Below, piece by piece: positions 25,408 through 33,932 of a stretch of 64,000 bases of DNA. Source of the DNA: Actinoplanes philippinensis (GTDB taxonomy: Bacteria > Actinomycetota > Actinomycetes > Mycobacteriales > Micromonosporaceae); NCBI RefSeq assembly GCF_900113015.1, contig NZ_FONV01000015.1, positions 62,001 to 126,000 of the forward strand, read 5' to 3'. Made by a program: the position numbers and the translations under genes. Position 1 is the stretch's first letter. Each line of letters starts with the position of its first letter. The notes beneath the pieces were generated by a model. The model was given only the letters and a program-made list of their open reading frames with translations. It made no database searches and was not told the origin of the DNA.

Positions 25408-26334
25408 ATGGCGCAGATCCATCACTTTGAATACGGAGCGCTGACTCCCACGGTCAGTTACATCCTCTCCGTGCTCGGGTCACTACTCGGACTCACCAGC
25501 GCTGTGCGGCTCCGGTCGGCGAAGACCGGCAGCGAGCGGTTCTGGTGGCTGACCCTGGCCGCGGTCGCGATCGGCGCGACCGGCATCTGGAGCATGCACT
25601 TCGTCGCCATGATGGGCTTCGACGTCGACGGCACCCCGATCCGGTACGACATCGGCCTCACCGTGGCGAGCGCGATCATCGCGCTGGTGTCGGTCGGCGT
25701 CGGCCTGTCCATCGCGCTCCTCGGGCGTACGGCCTCCAAGATCCGCATCCTGATCGGCGGCGTCCTGGCCGGCCTCGGTGTGGCGGCGATGCACTACACC
25801 GGCATGGCGGCCATGGAGCTGCGCGGCCAGATCCACTACTCGGGCCGGGAGGTGATCGCCTCGATCGCGATCGCCGTGGTCGCCGCCACCGTCGCGCTCT
25901 GGCTCACCCTGGTCGTCACCAAGCCGATCGCCATCTTCGTGTCCGCGCTGGTCATGGGCATCGCGGTCAACGGCATGCACTTCACCGGCATGCTGGCGAT
26001 GTCGGTCGTCCCGGAGAGCCAGTTCGGCTCGGTCGAGGGCGCCACCGCGGCCGGCCTGCTCGTGCCGGTCGGCGCCGCGGTCGTCTTCGCGATCATCGGC
26101 ATGGGCTACGCGCTGGTCTCCGCGCCGACCGAGGAGGACCGGGCCGCGGCCGAGTACCTCAAGGCCCGCATCGACCACCGCCAGGGTCAGGGCCCGGCGC
26201 CCGCTAAAGCGCCGTTCGGTGGCCGTCCCGCGGCTCCGCAGCAGCAGTCGCAGCAGTCGCAGCAGCCGGGCCGGGCCGGCCGCACCACTCTCGGTGACGG
26301 CTCGTGGACGTACCGGGATCGCGGTCGCCAGTAG
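25408..26334 (+). CDS. MHYT domain integral membrane sensor
   Basis: 308-residue protein with about seven membrane helices. Three MHYT motifs are present: SMHFVAM (M63-H64), AMHYTGM (M128-H129) and GMHFTGM (M190-H191). In other proteins these motifs are proposed to bind copper and sense oxygen, CO or NO. Here there is no GGDEF, EAL or kinase output. A Gln-rich cytoplasmic tail (about 250-308) ends the protein. It may pass a signal to the REC-GAF protein encoded just upstream, but that link is only positional. Confidence 0.9.
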   Translation: MAQIHHFEYGALTPTVSYILSVLGSLLGLTSAVRLRSAKTGSERFWWLTLAAVAIGATGIWSMHFVAMMGFDVDGTPIRYDIGLTVASAIIALVSVGVGLSIALLGRTASKIRILIGGVLAGLGVAAMHYTGMAAMELRGQIHYSGREVIASIAIAVVAATVALWLTLVVTKPIAIFVSALVMGIAVNGMHFTGMLAMSVVPESQFGSVEGATAAGLLVPVGAAVVFAIIGMGYALVSAPTEEDRAAAEYLKARIDHRQGQGPAPAKAPFGGRPAAPQQQSQQSQQPGRAGRTTLGDGSWTYRDRGRQ

Positions 26335-26413
26335 ACACCACTTCGGGCCGATGGCGGCCTGCCGACTGTCCGTTCTTAATCAGCCGAACCGCCACCCGAT
26401 CGATCCGCACGTC

Positions 26414-26443
26414 ACCGCCCTGCGGAACTACCTTTGCAGGGCG
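26414..26443. terminator. Hairpin after the MHYT gene
   Basis: CCGCCCTGC and GCAGGGCGG form a perfect 9-bp stem with a 12-base loop, 80 bases after the MHYT stop and before the KAS III gene. Confidence 0.55.
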
Positions 26444-26486
26444 GTCGCGGAAACGTGAAAACGTGCGGAGAGCTGGGAGAACAGGC

Positions 26487-27476
26487 GTGGCGGTAGGCAT
26501 TCTCGGTACCGGGTCGTACCTCCCCGAGCGGGTCGTGACCAACGTGGACCTGCTCGCTCTGGTGCCGGACGCGGACCCCGAATGGGTGTCCCGGAAGACC
26601 CTGATCGAGGCGCGCAGATTCGCCGCCCCCGACGAGGCGGCCTCCGATCTGGCGGCGCACGCCGCGCGGGCGGCGCTGAAGCGGGCCGGCGTGACGGCGG
26701 CCGAGATCGACTACATCATCGTGTCGACCTCGACCGGCGACTCCCCGCAGCCGCCGACCTCCAACCTGGTGCAGCACGCCATCGGCGCCACCGGGGCGGC
26801 CTGCTTCGACGTCAACGCCGTCTGCGCCGGGTTCGTCTTCGCCCTCGGCGTGGCGAACGGCCTGGTCCAGACCCAGCCCGACGCGCTCGTCCTGGTGCTC
26901 GCCTCGGACGTGTACTCGCGGATCCTCGACTTCGGCGACCGGCGGACCGCGGTGCTGTTCGGTGACGGGGCCGGCGCGGCGGTCGTCGGCCGGGTGCCCG
27001 ACGGCTACGGCATCGTCGACCTGGAGCTGAACTCCCGGGGCGACGCGAACGACCTGATCCACGTCAAGGCGGGCGGCAGCCGGCTGCCCGCGTCGTCGGC
27101 GACCGTCGCCGACGGGGACCACTACTTCCGGATGAACGGCCGGGGCGTCCGCGACTTCGTGGCCACCGGCGTGCCGCCGGCGCTCGACGCGCTGCTGCGG
27201 CGCAACGAGTTCAAGGCCGAGGACGTCGACCACTTCGTCCCGCACCAGGCCAACGGCATCATGCTGCAGGAACTCGTGGACGCGGCCGGCCTGCAGAACG
27301 CGCACACCCACCTGACGCTGCCGTGGTACGGCAACGTGGGCAGCGCCTCGCTCCCGGTCACCCTGGACGACGCCAACCACAACGGGTCGCTGCGCGACGG
27401 CGAGCTGGTGCTGCTGGCCGGGTTCGGCGGTGGCATGTCGATGGGCGCCTGCCTGCTGCGCTGGGGCCGCGGCTGA
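26487..27476 (+). CDS. fabH: Beta-ketoacyl-ACP synthase III (FabH-like)
   Basis: 329-residue thiolase-fold enzyme that condenses an acyl-CoA with malonyl-ACP to start fatty acid or polyketide chains. The active cysteine is C113 in NAVCAGFVFAL, the histidine is in FVPHQAN and the asparagine in WYGNVGSAS, completing the KAS III triad. The GTG at 26487 follows GGGAGA at 6 bases and gives the family N-terminus (VGILGTGSYLPERVVTN). No other fatty acid synthase gene is adjacent, so it may be a housekeeping paralogue or serve a special lipid. Confidence 0.88.
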   Translation: MAVGILGTGSYLPERVVTNVDLLALVPDADPEWVSRKTLIEARRFAAPDEAASDLAAHAARAALKRAGVTAAEIDYIIVSTSTGDSPQPPTSNLVQHAIGATGAACFDVNAVCAGFVFALGVANGLVQTQPDALVLVLASDVYSRILDFGDRRTAVLFGDGAGAAVVGRVPDGYGIVDLELNSRGDANDLIHVKAGGSRLPASSATVADGDHYFRMNGRGVRDFVATGVPPALDALLRRNEFKAEDVDHFVPHQANGIMLQELVDAAGLQNAHTHLTLPWYGNVGSASLPVTLDDANHNGSLRDGELVLLAGFGGGMSMGACLLRWGRG

Positions 27477-27515
27477 GCCACGCCCGGGCCGCCTCCGCGC
27501 GGCTCCCGGTCAATT

Positions 27516-27572
27516 CCGGCTGGCTCTCCCGGTCGTCCCGAGCGTGCTCGGACAGCCCGGAGAGCCGGCCGG
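27516..27572. terminator. Branched bidirectional terminator
   Basis: CCGGCTGGCTCTCC (27516-27529) pairs with GGAGAGCCGGCCGG (27559-27572), with one G-T wobble. Inside is a second hairpin, CGAGC-GT-GCTCG (27539-27550). It separates the convergent KAS III and PRC-barrel genes. Confidence 0.65.
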
Positions 27573-27575
27573 TTC

Positions 27576-27920
27576 TCATTTCGGCCGGATCAGCCACTCC
27601 CAGGCGCGCTTCAGGCCGGTGGCGCGGTTCCCGGCTTGCTCGGCGGGGGCGTCGGCGCTCGGCGTGGCCAGGCGATCGGCCGGCTCAGCGACGATCACGC
27701 CGTGCTCGAAGAGGCCGTCGACCTGGTCGCCGGCCGCGAACCGGTGCCCGTCGGCGGTCTTGATCAGAAGGCCGTGGAAGAGGTTGGCCGGCTCGTCGGC
27801 GAGGACGTGGTCGACGGTGCCGACCTCGTCGCCGGAGCGGTCGTAGACGGCCGTGCCGTTCTTGAGGACGAGGTACGACACCGGAGCGCCGAGATCCTCT
27901 GGTGCGGTGTGCTGCGTCAT
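27576..27920 (-). CDS. PRC-barrel-like small protein
   Basis: 114-residue soluble protein. The segment VLKNGTAVYDRSGDEVGTVDHVLADEP with LIKTADGHRFAAGDQVDGLFEHGVIV has the spacing of a PRC-barrel/DUF2171-type beta barrel, a fold used in RNA processing, photosynthesis and stress proteins. A charged, amphipathic C-terminus follows (KRAWEWLIRPK). It has no operon partner. The role is unknown. Confidence 0.6.
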   Translation of the reverse strand: MTQHTAPEDLGAPVSYLVLKNGTAVYDRSGDEVGTVDHVLADEPANLFHGLLIKTADGHRFAAGDQVDGLFEHGVIVAEPADRLATPSADAPAEQAGNRATGLKRAWEWLIRPK

Positions 27921-28130
27921 GTCGTCGCATTACCCCGTATCCGGGGCGATTCAGCCGAGCGCGGCAACATCATCTTTTCGGACTACCGAATCTAAACATT
28001 TTGTCCGGATTATCTTTTTGCTCCGAAACGCCGCTTAAAATAATGGCGTATGGGTGAATTCCGCATAGTGTCCGCTTTGCCAGGCCGGTCGATGGTGACC
28101 GGCGGACCCGCAGGCATGGGAGGAATCTCG

Positions 28131-28772
28131 ATGCAGAAGACACGGCGAATCGGCGCGGCCATCGCTCTGGTGACAGCGGCCCTCGGCACGGCGACCACCG
28201 TTGCCACCACCCCGGCGGGCGCGGCTCCCCGAGGTCCGCAGCCGGTGTCGAACTGGCTCCAGTCGGTTCGCGCCGGCACCGGCAGCTGGGTGTCCATCCC
28301 CTGGCGGACCGACCGGCGGATCTGCGACGCCGAGGTCCGCGTGCGCGGTGAACGGGTCCGCGTCGAATACCCCGGAGCCCGGCGCTCGGCGTCGTTCACC
28401 CGCGGCGACACGCTGCGGCCCGGGCACACCGGCCACACCCGGGTCCGGGTCACGGCATACCGACGGGGGCCCGGTGTCGCCAAACTCTGGGCGACGATCT
28501 CCTACGACGACTGCGGCTTCCGGGCCCGCACCCAGACGCGCACGGCGGTGCTGTCGCTGCCCGTGCTGCGCCACACCGGCCCGGGCGGCCTGGACGGTCC
28601 GGGCGGTCCCGGGCACGGCCGGCCGGGCGGCCCGAACCACGACGGTCCCGGCGCCCCGGGGCACAGTGGTCCGGGCCAGGACTCGCCGGGTCCGCAGCGG
28701 CCCGCGGGTCCGGGGCAGGACGGCCCTGGTCAGCACACCCCCGGTGGTGGCCAGGGCACGTCCGGCAATTGA
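28131..28772 (+). CDS. Secreted protein with collagen-like Gly/Pro-rich tail
   Basis: 213-residue exported protein. GGGAGGA lies 8 bases before the ATG at 28131. A signal peptide covers about residues 1-31 (ends TPAGAAP). The central domain, about 32-148, is a beta-rich module with two cysteines (ICDAEVRVRG and SYDDCGFRARTQT). Residues about 149-213 are nearly pure Gly/Pro with Asp, Gln and His, with many GxP/GPG triplets (GGLDGPGGPGHG and similar). This tail looks collagen-like and could be extended, stalk-forming or surface-displayed. No sortase motif is seen. The function is unknown. Confidence 0.75.
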   Translation: MQKTRRIGAAIALVTAALGTATTVATTPAGAAPRGPQPVSNWLQSVRAGTGSWVSIPWRTDRRICDAEVRVRGERVRVEYPGARRSASFTRGDTLRPGHTGHTRVRVTAYRRGPGVAKLWATISYDDCGFRARTQTRTAVLSLPVLRHTGPGGLDGPGGPGHGRPGGPNHDGPGAPGHSGPGQDSPGPQRPAGPGQDGPGQHTPGGGQGTSGN

Positions 28773-28796
28773 TCGTCACGGGCTGAATCGCGGATG

Positions 28797-28835
28797 AGGT
28801 GACGCCCGATCGTCAATGCCGATCGGGCGTCACCT
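28797..28835. terminator. Bidirectional terminator
   Basis: AGGTGACGCCCGATC is followed by a 9-base loop and its exact complement, a perfect 15-bp stem. It lies between the secreted-protein gene and the convergent flippase fusion gene. Confidence 0.85.
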
Positions 28836-28871
28836 CTGGCCGTACCATTGTTGATCGATCTTTAATGCATT

Positions 28872-31445
28872 TCAGCGACGCGCCATGATCAATCCGGCCG
28901 GGTCGGCGCAGACCAGCTCCAGGGCCCGGGCCACGACCGCCGGGTTGTACGTGCTGGCGTGGAACGTCGCCTCCAGGTGCAGGACACCGTTCATCTCACT
29001 GGTGGTGAGGGTGATGCCCTCCGGCCCGTTCAGGGTCGGCACGCTCTGGTTGACCCGGCCGGCCGGCTCGACCGCCCACGGCAGGTCACCGAGCACGTCG
29101 TGCCGGCCCTGGTTGCTGAAGGTCAGCCGGGGCCGAGCCTCGACCGCGATCTCGGACGGGAACGGGTCCGGCATGCCGGGCGCGCCGGTCAGCAGGATCT
29201 TGCCCTCGCGCAGCAGCATCATGGTCAGGATCCGGCCGGTGGCCAGCTCCGCCTTCAGCGTCCGGTGGATGGCGAGCGGGTCGGTCAGGCTCGGCGGCGT
29301 CAGGTACGGGCCCATGCAGAAGTTGCTGTCGATGCTGACGCCCTCACCCAGGTACCGGCGGGCGTCGGCGAGGAACGTGCCACCCCGCAGGTCCGGGTCG
29401 AGACCGAGTTCGATCAGTGCCGAGGTGAACGCGGCGAAGGTGATCGCCGAGGTGGTGACGCCCGGCGCGTACTGGTCGCGCCAGGTCCGCATCTGGCCGA
29501 GCACCTGGCCGGATCGGGCCGTCGTCACCGTCAGGTCCGCCTGCCACGGGCGGGCCGGGCCCTCCTCGACGTGCGGCGGGCGGGCGAAGCTCAGCCCCTC
29601 CTTCCAGCGGGAGGGCTGCATCCCGAACTGCTTCCACCAGGCCTTCAGCAGCGCGGTGCGGTGTCGTTCCGACGGCGCGATGCGGGCCGCGCGACCCTCG
29701 TACGCCGCCTGGACCAGCTCGTGGACCAGGACGTTGACCGGGCCCGCGTCGCCGTAGGCGTGCGACACCTTGAGCGCGAAGTATCCGCCGCCGACCAGGA
29801 TCCGCACCGGGTGGTGGGCCCGCGGCTCGGCCTGCAGCCGCCGGGTCATCGCGTCGAAGTCGACCGGGCCGGGCCCGAGGTCGGTGACCGCGTCCTGCAC
29901 CCAGCCGGCGAACGACACGGCGTCCATGTGCTGCCACTTCGCGCCGGAACGGTCCAGCCGGGAGACCGCCCGGTGGGTCGGGTCGGCGGCGTGCAGGCCG
30001 ATCAGCGCGTTACGGACCCGGTCCGCGTCGACGCCGGTCAGCGGGCCGACGGTGCGGATGTACTCCAGGGGCAGCCAGGCGCGCTCGTGCAGGGTCAGGC
30101 TGGTGGTGGACATGACGTTGACTCCCTCTCCTACCGCGGACATGTCGGCGACCGGTGCGAAGACGACCTTCAGCACGGTCGGGGCGACCAGCACCGTCTC
30201 GACGGCCATCACGACGGCCACCGCGGTGACCAGGTCGTTCAGATCGCCATGGGCGCCGGCCCACCAGGCGGCCAGCAGCTCGGCCACGCCCGCGAAGACC
30301 GAGAAGATCCCCGCGCCGCGCAGACGGTTCTGCACCCGGGAGATGGCCAGGAAGAAGTGGTGGAAGACGAACGGGACGTAGGTCAGCGACAGGATCGCCA
30401 GCGCCTCGCCCGCGGACTTCGCGTAGTCCGCGCCGAACAGGCCCATGATCTGCTCGGACAGCAGGAACACCACCAGTGAGGCGGGCAGACCGCCGCCGAG
30501 GCAGATCAGCAGGCCGACCCGGACCTTGCCGCGCAGCGCGCCCTTGTCGCCGGCGGTCACCGCGAAGAGCGTGAGCGCCACGTTGCCGGGCACCATCGCC
30601 ATGAACGACAGCACCATGAACGCGGTGTAGAAAGCGGCGTTCGCCTCGGCCGACAGGGTGGCGGTGACGATCAGCGGCAGCGCGGCCCGGGGCAGATAGG
30701 TGGCCAGGTTCAGCAGGTTGTGGTCGAAGGTGGCCCGGCCGCGGCCGCGCATCAGCGACGGGCGCGGACGCAACGAGTCGATCATGCCGCGTCGGCGCAG
30801 CACCCGGAACAGGATCGCGGTCGACGCGACGATGCCGGCCACCCAGGTCAGCAGCAGCACCGGGCCGGTCAGCGCGAGACCCGGGACGACCGCCACCAGG
30901 CCCAGCAGCACCAGCTTGATCAGCGAGAACCAGGCGTTGCGCATCAGCTGGAGCGGCCCCTGCAGCAGGCCGACCATGGCCTCGTCGAGGACCAGCGTCA
31001 TGGCGTTCAGGGCGATGCCGGCGATCAGCAGGACGGTGCCGGCGCTGCCGCCGAGCGCGTCGCGCAGGCTCGGCGCCCACTGGGCGGCCACGACGTAGGC
31101 CAGGCCGCCGGCGGTGGCCGCGACACCCGCGGTGAGCAGGCAGGTGGAGATCAGGTCCCACTTGCCGCGGGCGACCGTCGGGAGTTCGGAGATCAGCATG
31201 GTGCCCATGCCGAACATGCCGATCGTGCCGATCAGGGTCATCGCCGACACCGCGGCGGACGCCTGGCCGACCGCGGCCTGCGGCGCCAGATGGGCCGCCA
31301 CCCACCAGTAGGCGAACCCGAACGCGGACGTGACGAGAGTCGTCGCCATCAGCGAGCCCGCGTTGAGGAACAGATCGACGTGACCCTTCAGCGCCGCGAG
31401 GACGCCGTGCCTGGCGTGCCGTGGCAAGGTCTCGGTTGCCGTCAC
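28872..31445 (-). CDS. Fusion of a polysaccharide/lipid flippase with a condensation-type acyltransferase
   Basis: 857-residue two-part protein. Residues about 20-435 are a MATE/Wzx-like flippase with roughly 12-14 helices (NAGSLMATTLVTSAFGFAY; TYLPRAALPLIVTATLSAEAN). After a short hydrophilic linker, residues about 446-857 form a soluble domain of the condensation/WS-DGAT/PapA class, with KVSHAYGDAGPV in place of HHxxxDG (H562, D566). Such domains move acyl groups from thioesters to hydroxyls or amines. GTG at 31445 is preferred because GGGGGGA precedes it. Inside the linker, a strong ribosome-binding site precedes an in-frame ATG at 30113, so a free 413-residue acyltransferase may also be made. 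A likely job is flipping and acylating a cell-surface glycolipid; the substrate is unknown. Confidence 0.8.
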   Translation of the reverse strand: MTATETLPRHARHGVLAALKGHVDLFLNAGSLMATTLVTSAFGFAYWWVAAHLAPQAAVGQASAAVSAMTLIGTIGMFGMGTMLISELPTVARGKWDLISTCLLTAGVAATAGGLAYVVAAQWAPSLRDALGGSAGTVLLIAGIALNAMTLVLDEAMVGLLQGPLQLMRNAWFSLIKLVLLGLVAVVPGLALTGPVLLLTWVAGIVASTAILFRVLRRRGMIDSLRPRPSLMRGRGRATFDHNLLNLATYLPRAALPLIVTATLSAEANAAFYTAFMVLSFMAMVPGNVALTLFAVTAGDKGALRGKVRVGLLICLGGGLPASLVVFLLSEQIMGLFGADYAKSAGEALAILSLTYVPFVFHHFFLAISRVQNRLRGAGIFSVFAGVAELLAAWWAGAHGDLNDLVTAVAVVMAVETVLVAPTVLKVVFAPVADMSAVGEGVNVMSTTSLTLHERAWLPLEYIRTVGPLTGVDADRVRNALIGLHAADPTHRAVSRLDRSGAKWQHMDAVSFAGWVQDAVTDLGPGPVDFDAMTRRLQAEPRAHHPVRILVGGGYFALKVSHAYGDAGPVNVLVHELVQAAYEGRAARIAPSERHRTALLKAWWKQFGMQPSRWKEGLSFARPPHVEEGPARPWQADLTVTTARSGQVLGQMRTWRDQYAPGVTTSAITFAAFTSALIELGLDPDLRGGTFLADARRYLGEGVSIDSNFCMGPYLTPPSLTDPLAIHRTLKAELATGRILTMMLLREGKILLTGAPGMPDPFPSEIAVEARPRLTFSNQGRHDVLGDLPWAVEPAGRVNQSVPTLNGPEGITLTTSEMNGVLHLEATFHASTYNPAVVARALELVCADPAGLIMARR
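30111..30131 (-). promoter_or_regulatory. Internal ribosome-binding site and in-frame ATG in the fusion gene
   Basis: Read on the minus strand, GGAGAGGGAG stands 8 bases before an in-frame ATG (30113) followed by codons for STTSLTL. This falls exactly at the junction between the membrane and acyltransferase parts. It suggests either a fused former gene boundary or a second translation start. Confidence 0.65.
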
Positions 31446-31470
31446 GCTGATTCCCCCCAATGATCGACTC

Positions 31471-31490
31471 AGTTACCGAACCTAGTAACT
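31471..31490. promoter_or_regulatory. Operator-like inverted repeat upstream of the fusion gene
   Basis: AGTTAC-N8-GTAACT is an exact inverted repeat, 25-45 bases before the fusion gene start. Its position over the probable promoter suggests a repressor or activator site. The binding protein is unknown. Confidence 0.45.
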
Positions 31491-31589
31491 CGCCGTGTTC
31501 ATCGGTAGGGCGGGAAGCACGCCACCGGATACCCGTCTAGCTCGGAAAAAGACCGATTCGGCGGACGATGGCGCAATTACTTTGAGTGA

Positions 31590-32681
31590 CTACAGCCAGC
31601 CGGACTTCTTCAGACGGTGATATACGCCACCACCGATGAGTGACATCGTGGCGATCGAGGCGTAGAAGCCGTACGTCGAGTCCAGACCCGGCATGTGTTC
31701 GAAGTTCATCCCGAAGACGCCGGCGATGACGGTCGGCACCGCGGCGATGGCCGCCCACGCGGCGATCTTGCGCATGTCGTGGTTCTGGTCGACCGACACC
31801 TGCGCGAGCCGGGCCTGCAGGATCGAGTTGAGCAGGTCGTCGAAGCTGCCCACCCGGTCCACGGCCCGCGCCAGCCGGCCCCGCACGTCCTCCAGGTAAG
31901 GGCGCAACCCGGCCGGCAGCTCCGGCGACCCGATCAGCCGGGCCAGCGGCTCGGACAGCGGCAACACCGCTCGCTTGAACTCCACCATCTCCCGTTTCAG
32001 CTGGTAGATGTGGGCGAACTCGGCGTTGCGCTCGGACGCGAAGGTCTCCTCCTCGATGCGCTCCAGATCCCGTTCCACGTGCTCGGCCACGTCCAGGTAG
32101 CTGTCCACCATCCGGCTGCCCACCGCGTACGCCACTGACCACGGGCCCTGGCGCAGCACCTCCGGCCGGCTCTGCAGCTCCTTGCGCACCTCCCAGAGCG
32201 GGCCGACCGGGCCGTGCCGCACGGTGATCGCGAACCACGGGCCGATCAGCACCGTGACGTCACCGGTCTCCACCACCTCGGAGGTGGCGGTCAGCCGATC
32301 GTGCTCGACATAGCGGGCGGTGCGCAGCACCAGCCGGGTCACGTCGCCGAGCGTCTGCACACCGGGCCGGTGGCCACCCGAGACGGCCTGCTCGACGAGC
32401 AGGTCGTGCAGGCCGAACACCTCCGCCACCGGGCGCATGGTGGCCAGGTCGGGCTCGTGCAGGCCGAGCCACACGAACGAGCCGCGCCGGCGCCGGGCCA
32501 CCCGCGCCGCGTCCGCGAACGGGACCTGCGCCGCGCCGCCGTGCCGCAGCCCGCCGGCATAGACCGCGCAGTCGACGATCGCGTCCGGATTGCTGGAGCG
32601 CGCCGCCTCCTCGCCGCCGACCGGCCGGGTGAGGGTGTCCAGAAACTCCTTGAACACCCCGGGAATCAGTCGGCGTCGCAT
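31590..32681 (-). CDS. corA: CorA family magnesium/cobalt transporter
   Basis: 363-residue channel-type divalent cation transporter. A long cytoplasmic domain (1-295) with the coiled stalk (DLERIEEETFASERNAEFAHIYQLKR) leads to two C-terminal membrane helices. The selectivity motif GMN is in VIAGVFGMNFEHMPG. The length is usual for the family. A basic end (YHRLKKSGWL) follows the last helix, as expected. It is a single gene, divergent from the WYL regulator across 176 bases. Confidence 0.93.
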   Translation of the reverse strand: MRRRLIPGVFKEFLDTLTRPVGGEEAARSSNPDAIVDCAVYAGGLRHGGAAQVPFADAARVARRRRGSFVWLGLHEPDLATMRPVAEVFGLHDLLVEQAVSGGHRPGVQTLGDVTRLVLRTARYVEHDRLTATSEVVETGDVTVLIGPWFAITVRHGPVGPLWEVRKELQSRPEVLRQGPWSVAYAVGSRMVDSYLDVAEHVERDLERIEEETFASERNAEFAHIYQLKREMVEFKRAVLPLSEPLARLIGSPELPAGLRPYLEDVRGRLARAVDRVGSFDDLLNSILQARLAQVSVDQNHDMRKIAAWAAIAAVPTVIAGVFGMNFEHMPGLDSTYGFYASIATMSLIGGGVYHRLKKSGWL

Positions 32682-32857
32682 CGGCCCGGCCCCTTCCGCC
32701 TCACTTGACCTGCTCGTCTTCCGCGAGGGACAAGGTAGCGGGCCGGGGCTCGGCCGGCTCTCAGCGACCAGCCGGGTTTTTCGGGGGATCGTTCAGGCTC
32801 CGCCGGTAGGATTTGTAGCGGCCACTTCCTGACCGCAATAGCGAAGATTCTGGAGCC

Positions 32858-33811
32858 ATGGCGAACACGAGTGCACGAATGCTGCGGTTGCTGTCCCTGC
32901 TGCAGACGCATCGCTACTGGCCGGGCTCCGAGCTCGCCGAGCGTCTCGAGGTCAGCGCCCGCACGCTGCGCCGCGACGTGGACCGCCTCCGCGAGCTGGG
33001 CTATCCGGTGGATGCCGCCCGCGGTGTCGCCGGTGGATACCAGCTGCAGGCCGGTGCGGCGATGCCGCCCCTGCTGCTCGACGACGAGGAGGCGGTGGCC
33101 ATCGCGGTCGGTCTGCGCACCGCCGCGGCGGGCGCGGTCGCCGGATTCGAGGAGACGTCGGTACGGGCGCTCGCCAAGGTGATCCAGCTGCTCCCGCCCC
33201 GGCTGCGCCGCCGCATCGACGCGCTGCAGGCCGTCACCGCTCCCGGCGTGTTCGGTGGCGGCCCGGTCCTTGACGCGCTGACCCTCACCACCCTCGCGAT
33301 GGCCTGCCGCGGCGAGGAGCGGCTGCGCTTCGACTACGCCCCGCGCGAGGGCGAGGCCGGCCGCCGGCACGTCGAGCCGCACCGCCTGGTCTCGCTCGGA
33401 CGCCGGTGGTATCTGGTGGCCTGGGATCTGGAGCGCGGCGACTGGCGCAGTTTCCGGGTGGACCGGCTCACCGCGCCGCAGCCGACCGGCGCCCGTTTCC
33501 GCCCGCGGGAGCTGCCCGGCGGGGACCCGGTCGCGTGGCTGCGCTCGCGGATGCGGACCATCCCCAGCCGATACGACGTGTCCGTGGTGATCCATGCCGA
33601 CGTCGCGACGGTCCAGGGTTTCGTCGGCGACTGGGGCCACACCGAGGAACTGCCCGAGGGCGGCTGCCGGCTGCGGATGAGCGTCGACGACCTGGGCTGG
33701 CCGGTGATGGCGCTCGGTGTGCTGGGCGCCCCCTTCACCGTCGAGTCGCCGGACGAGCTGCGTGACGCCCTGCGCCGCGCCGGGGAGGCCCTGGTGCGGC
33801 ACACGGCCTGA
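32858..33811 (+). CDS. WYL domain regulator (YafY/DeoR-like)
   Basis: 317-residue transcription factor. A winged helix covers 5-60 (LLSLLQTHRYWPGSELAERLEVSARTLRRDVDRL). The WYL domain at about 145-215 contains RRWYLVAWDLERGDWRSFRVDRL, and a WCX extension ends the protein. WYL proteins sense small ligands or nucleic acids and often act as activators. The target is unknown. It stands between CorA and the sigma/anti-sigma pair, and a 12-bp hairpin follows. Confidence 0.92.
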   Translation: MANTSARMLRLLSLLQTHRYWPGSELAERLEVSARTLRRDVDRLRELGYPVDAARGVAGGYQLQAGAAMPPLLLDDEEAVAIAVGLRTAAAGAVAGFEETSVRALAKVIQLLPPRLRRRIDALQAVTAPGVFGGGPVLDALTLTTLAMACRGEERLRFDYAPREGEAGRRHVEPHRLVSLGRRWYLVAWDLERGDWRSFRVDRLTAPQPTGARFRPRELPGGDPVAWLRSRMRTIPSRYDVSVVIHADVATVQGFVGDWGHTEELPEGGCRLRMSVDDLGWPVMALGVLGAPFTVESPDELRDALRRAGEALVRHTA

Positions 33812-33822
33812 GGCTCTCTGGA

Positions 33823-33851
33823 CGGACCGGCGCCCCCGTGGCGCCGGTCCG
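33823..33851. terminator. Terminator hairpin after the WYL gene
   Basis: CGGACCGGCGCC, a 5-base loop and its exact complement form a 12-bp stem 12 bases after the stop. It also lies beyond the end of the convergent anti-sigma-like gene. Confidence 0.8.
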
Positions 33852-33932
33852 CAGGCAAGAACCTACTGACGGGGTACGACAAATTCCTGTCACGTTTAAG
33901 CGGAGCCTTATACAAATCTTCCTGAACGGGGC

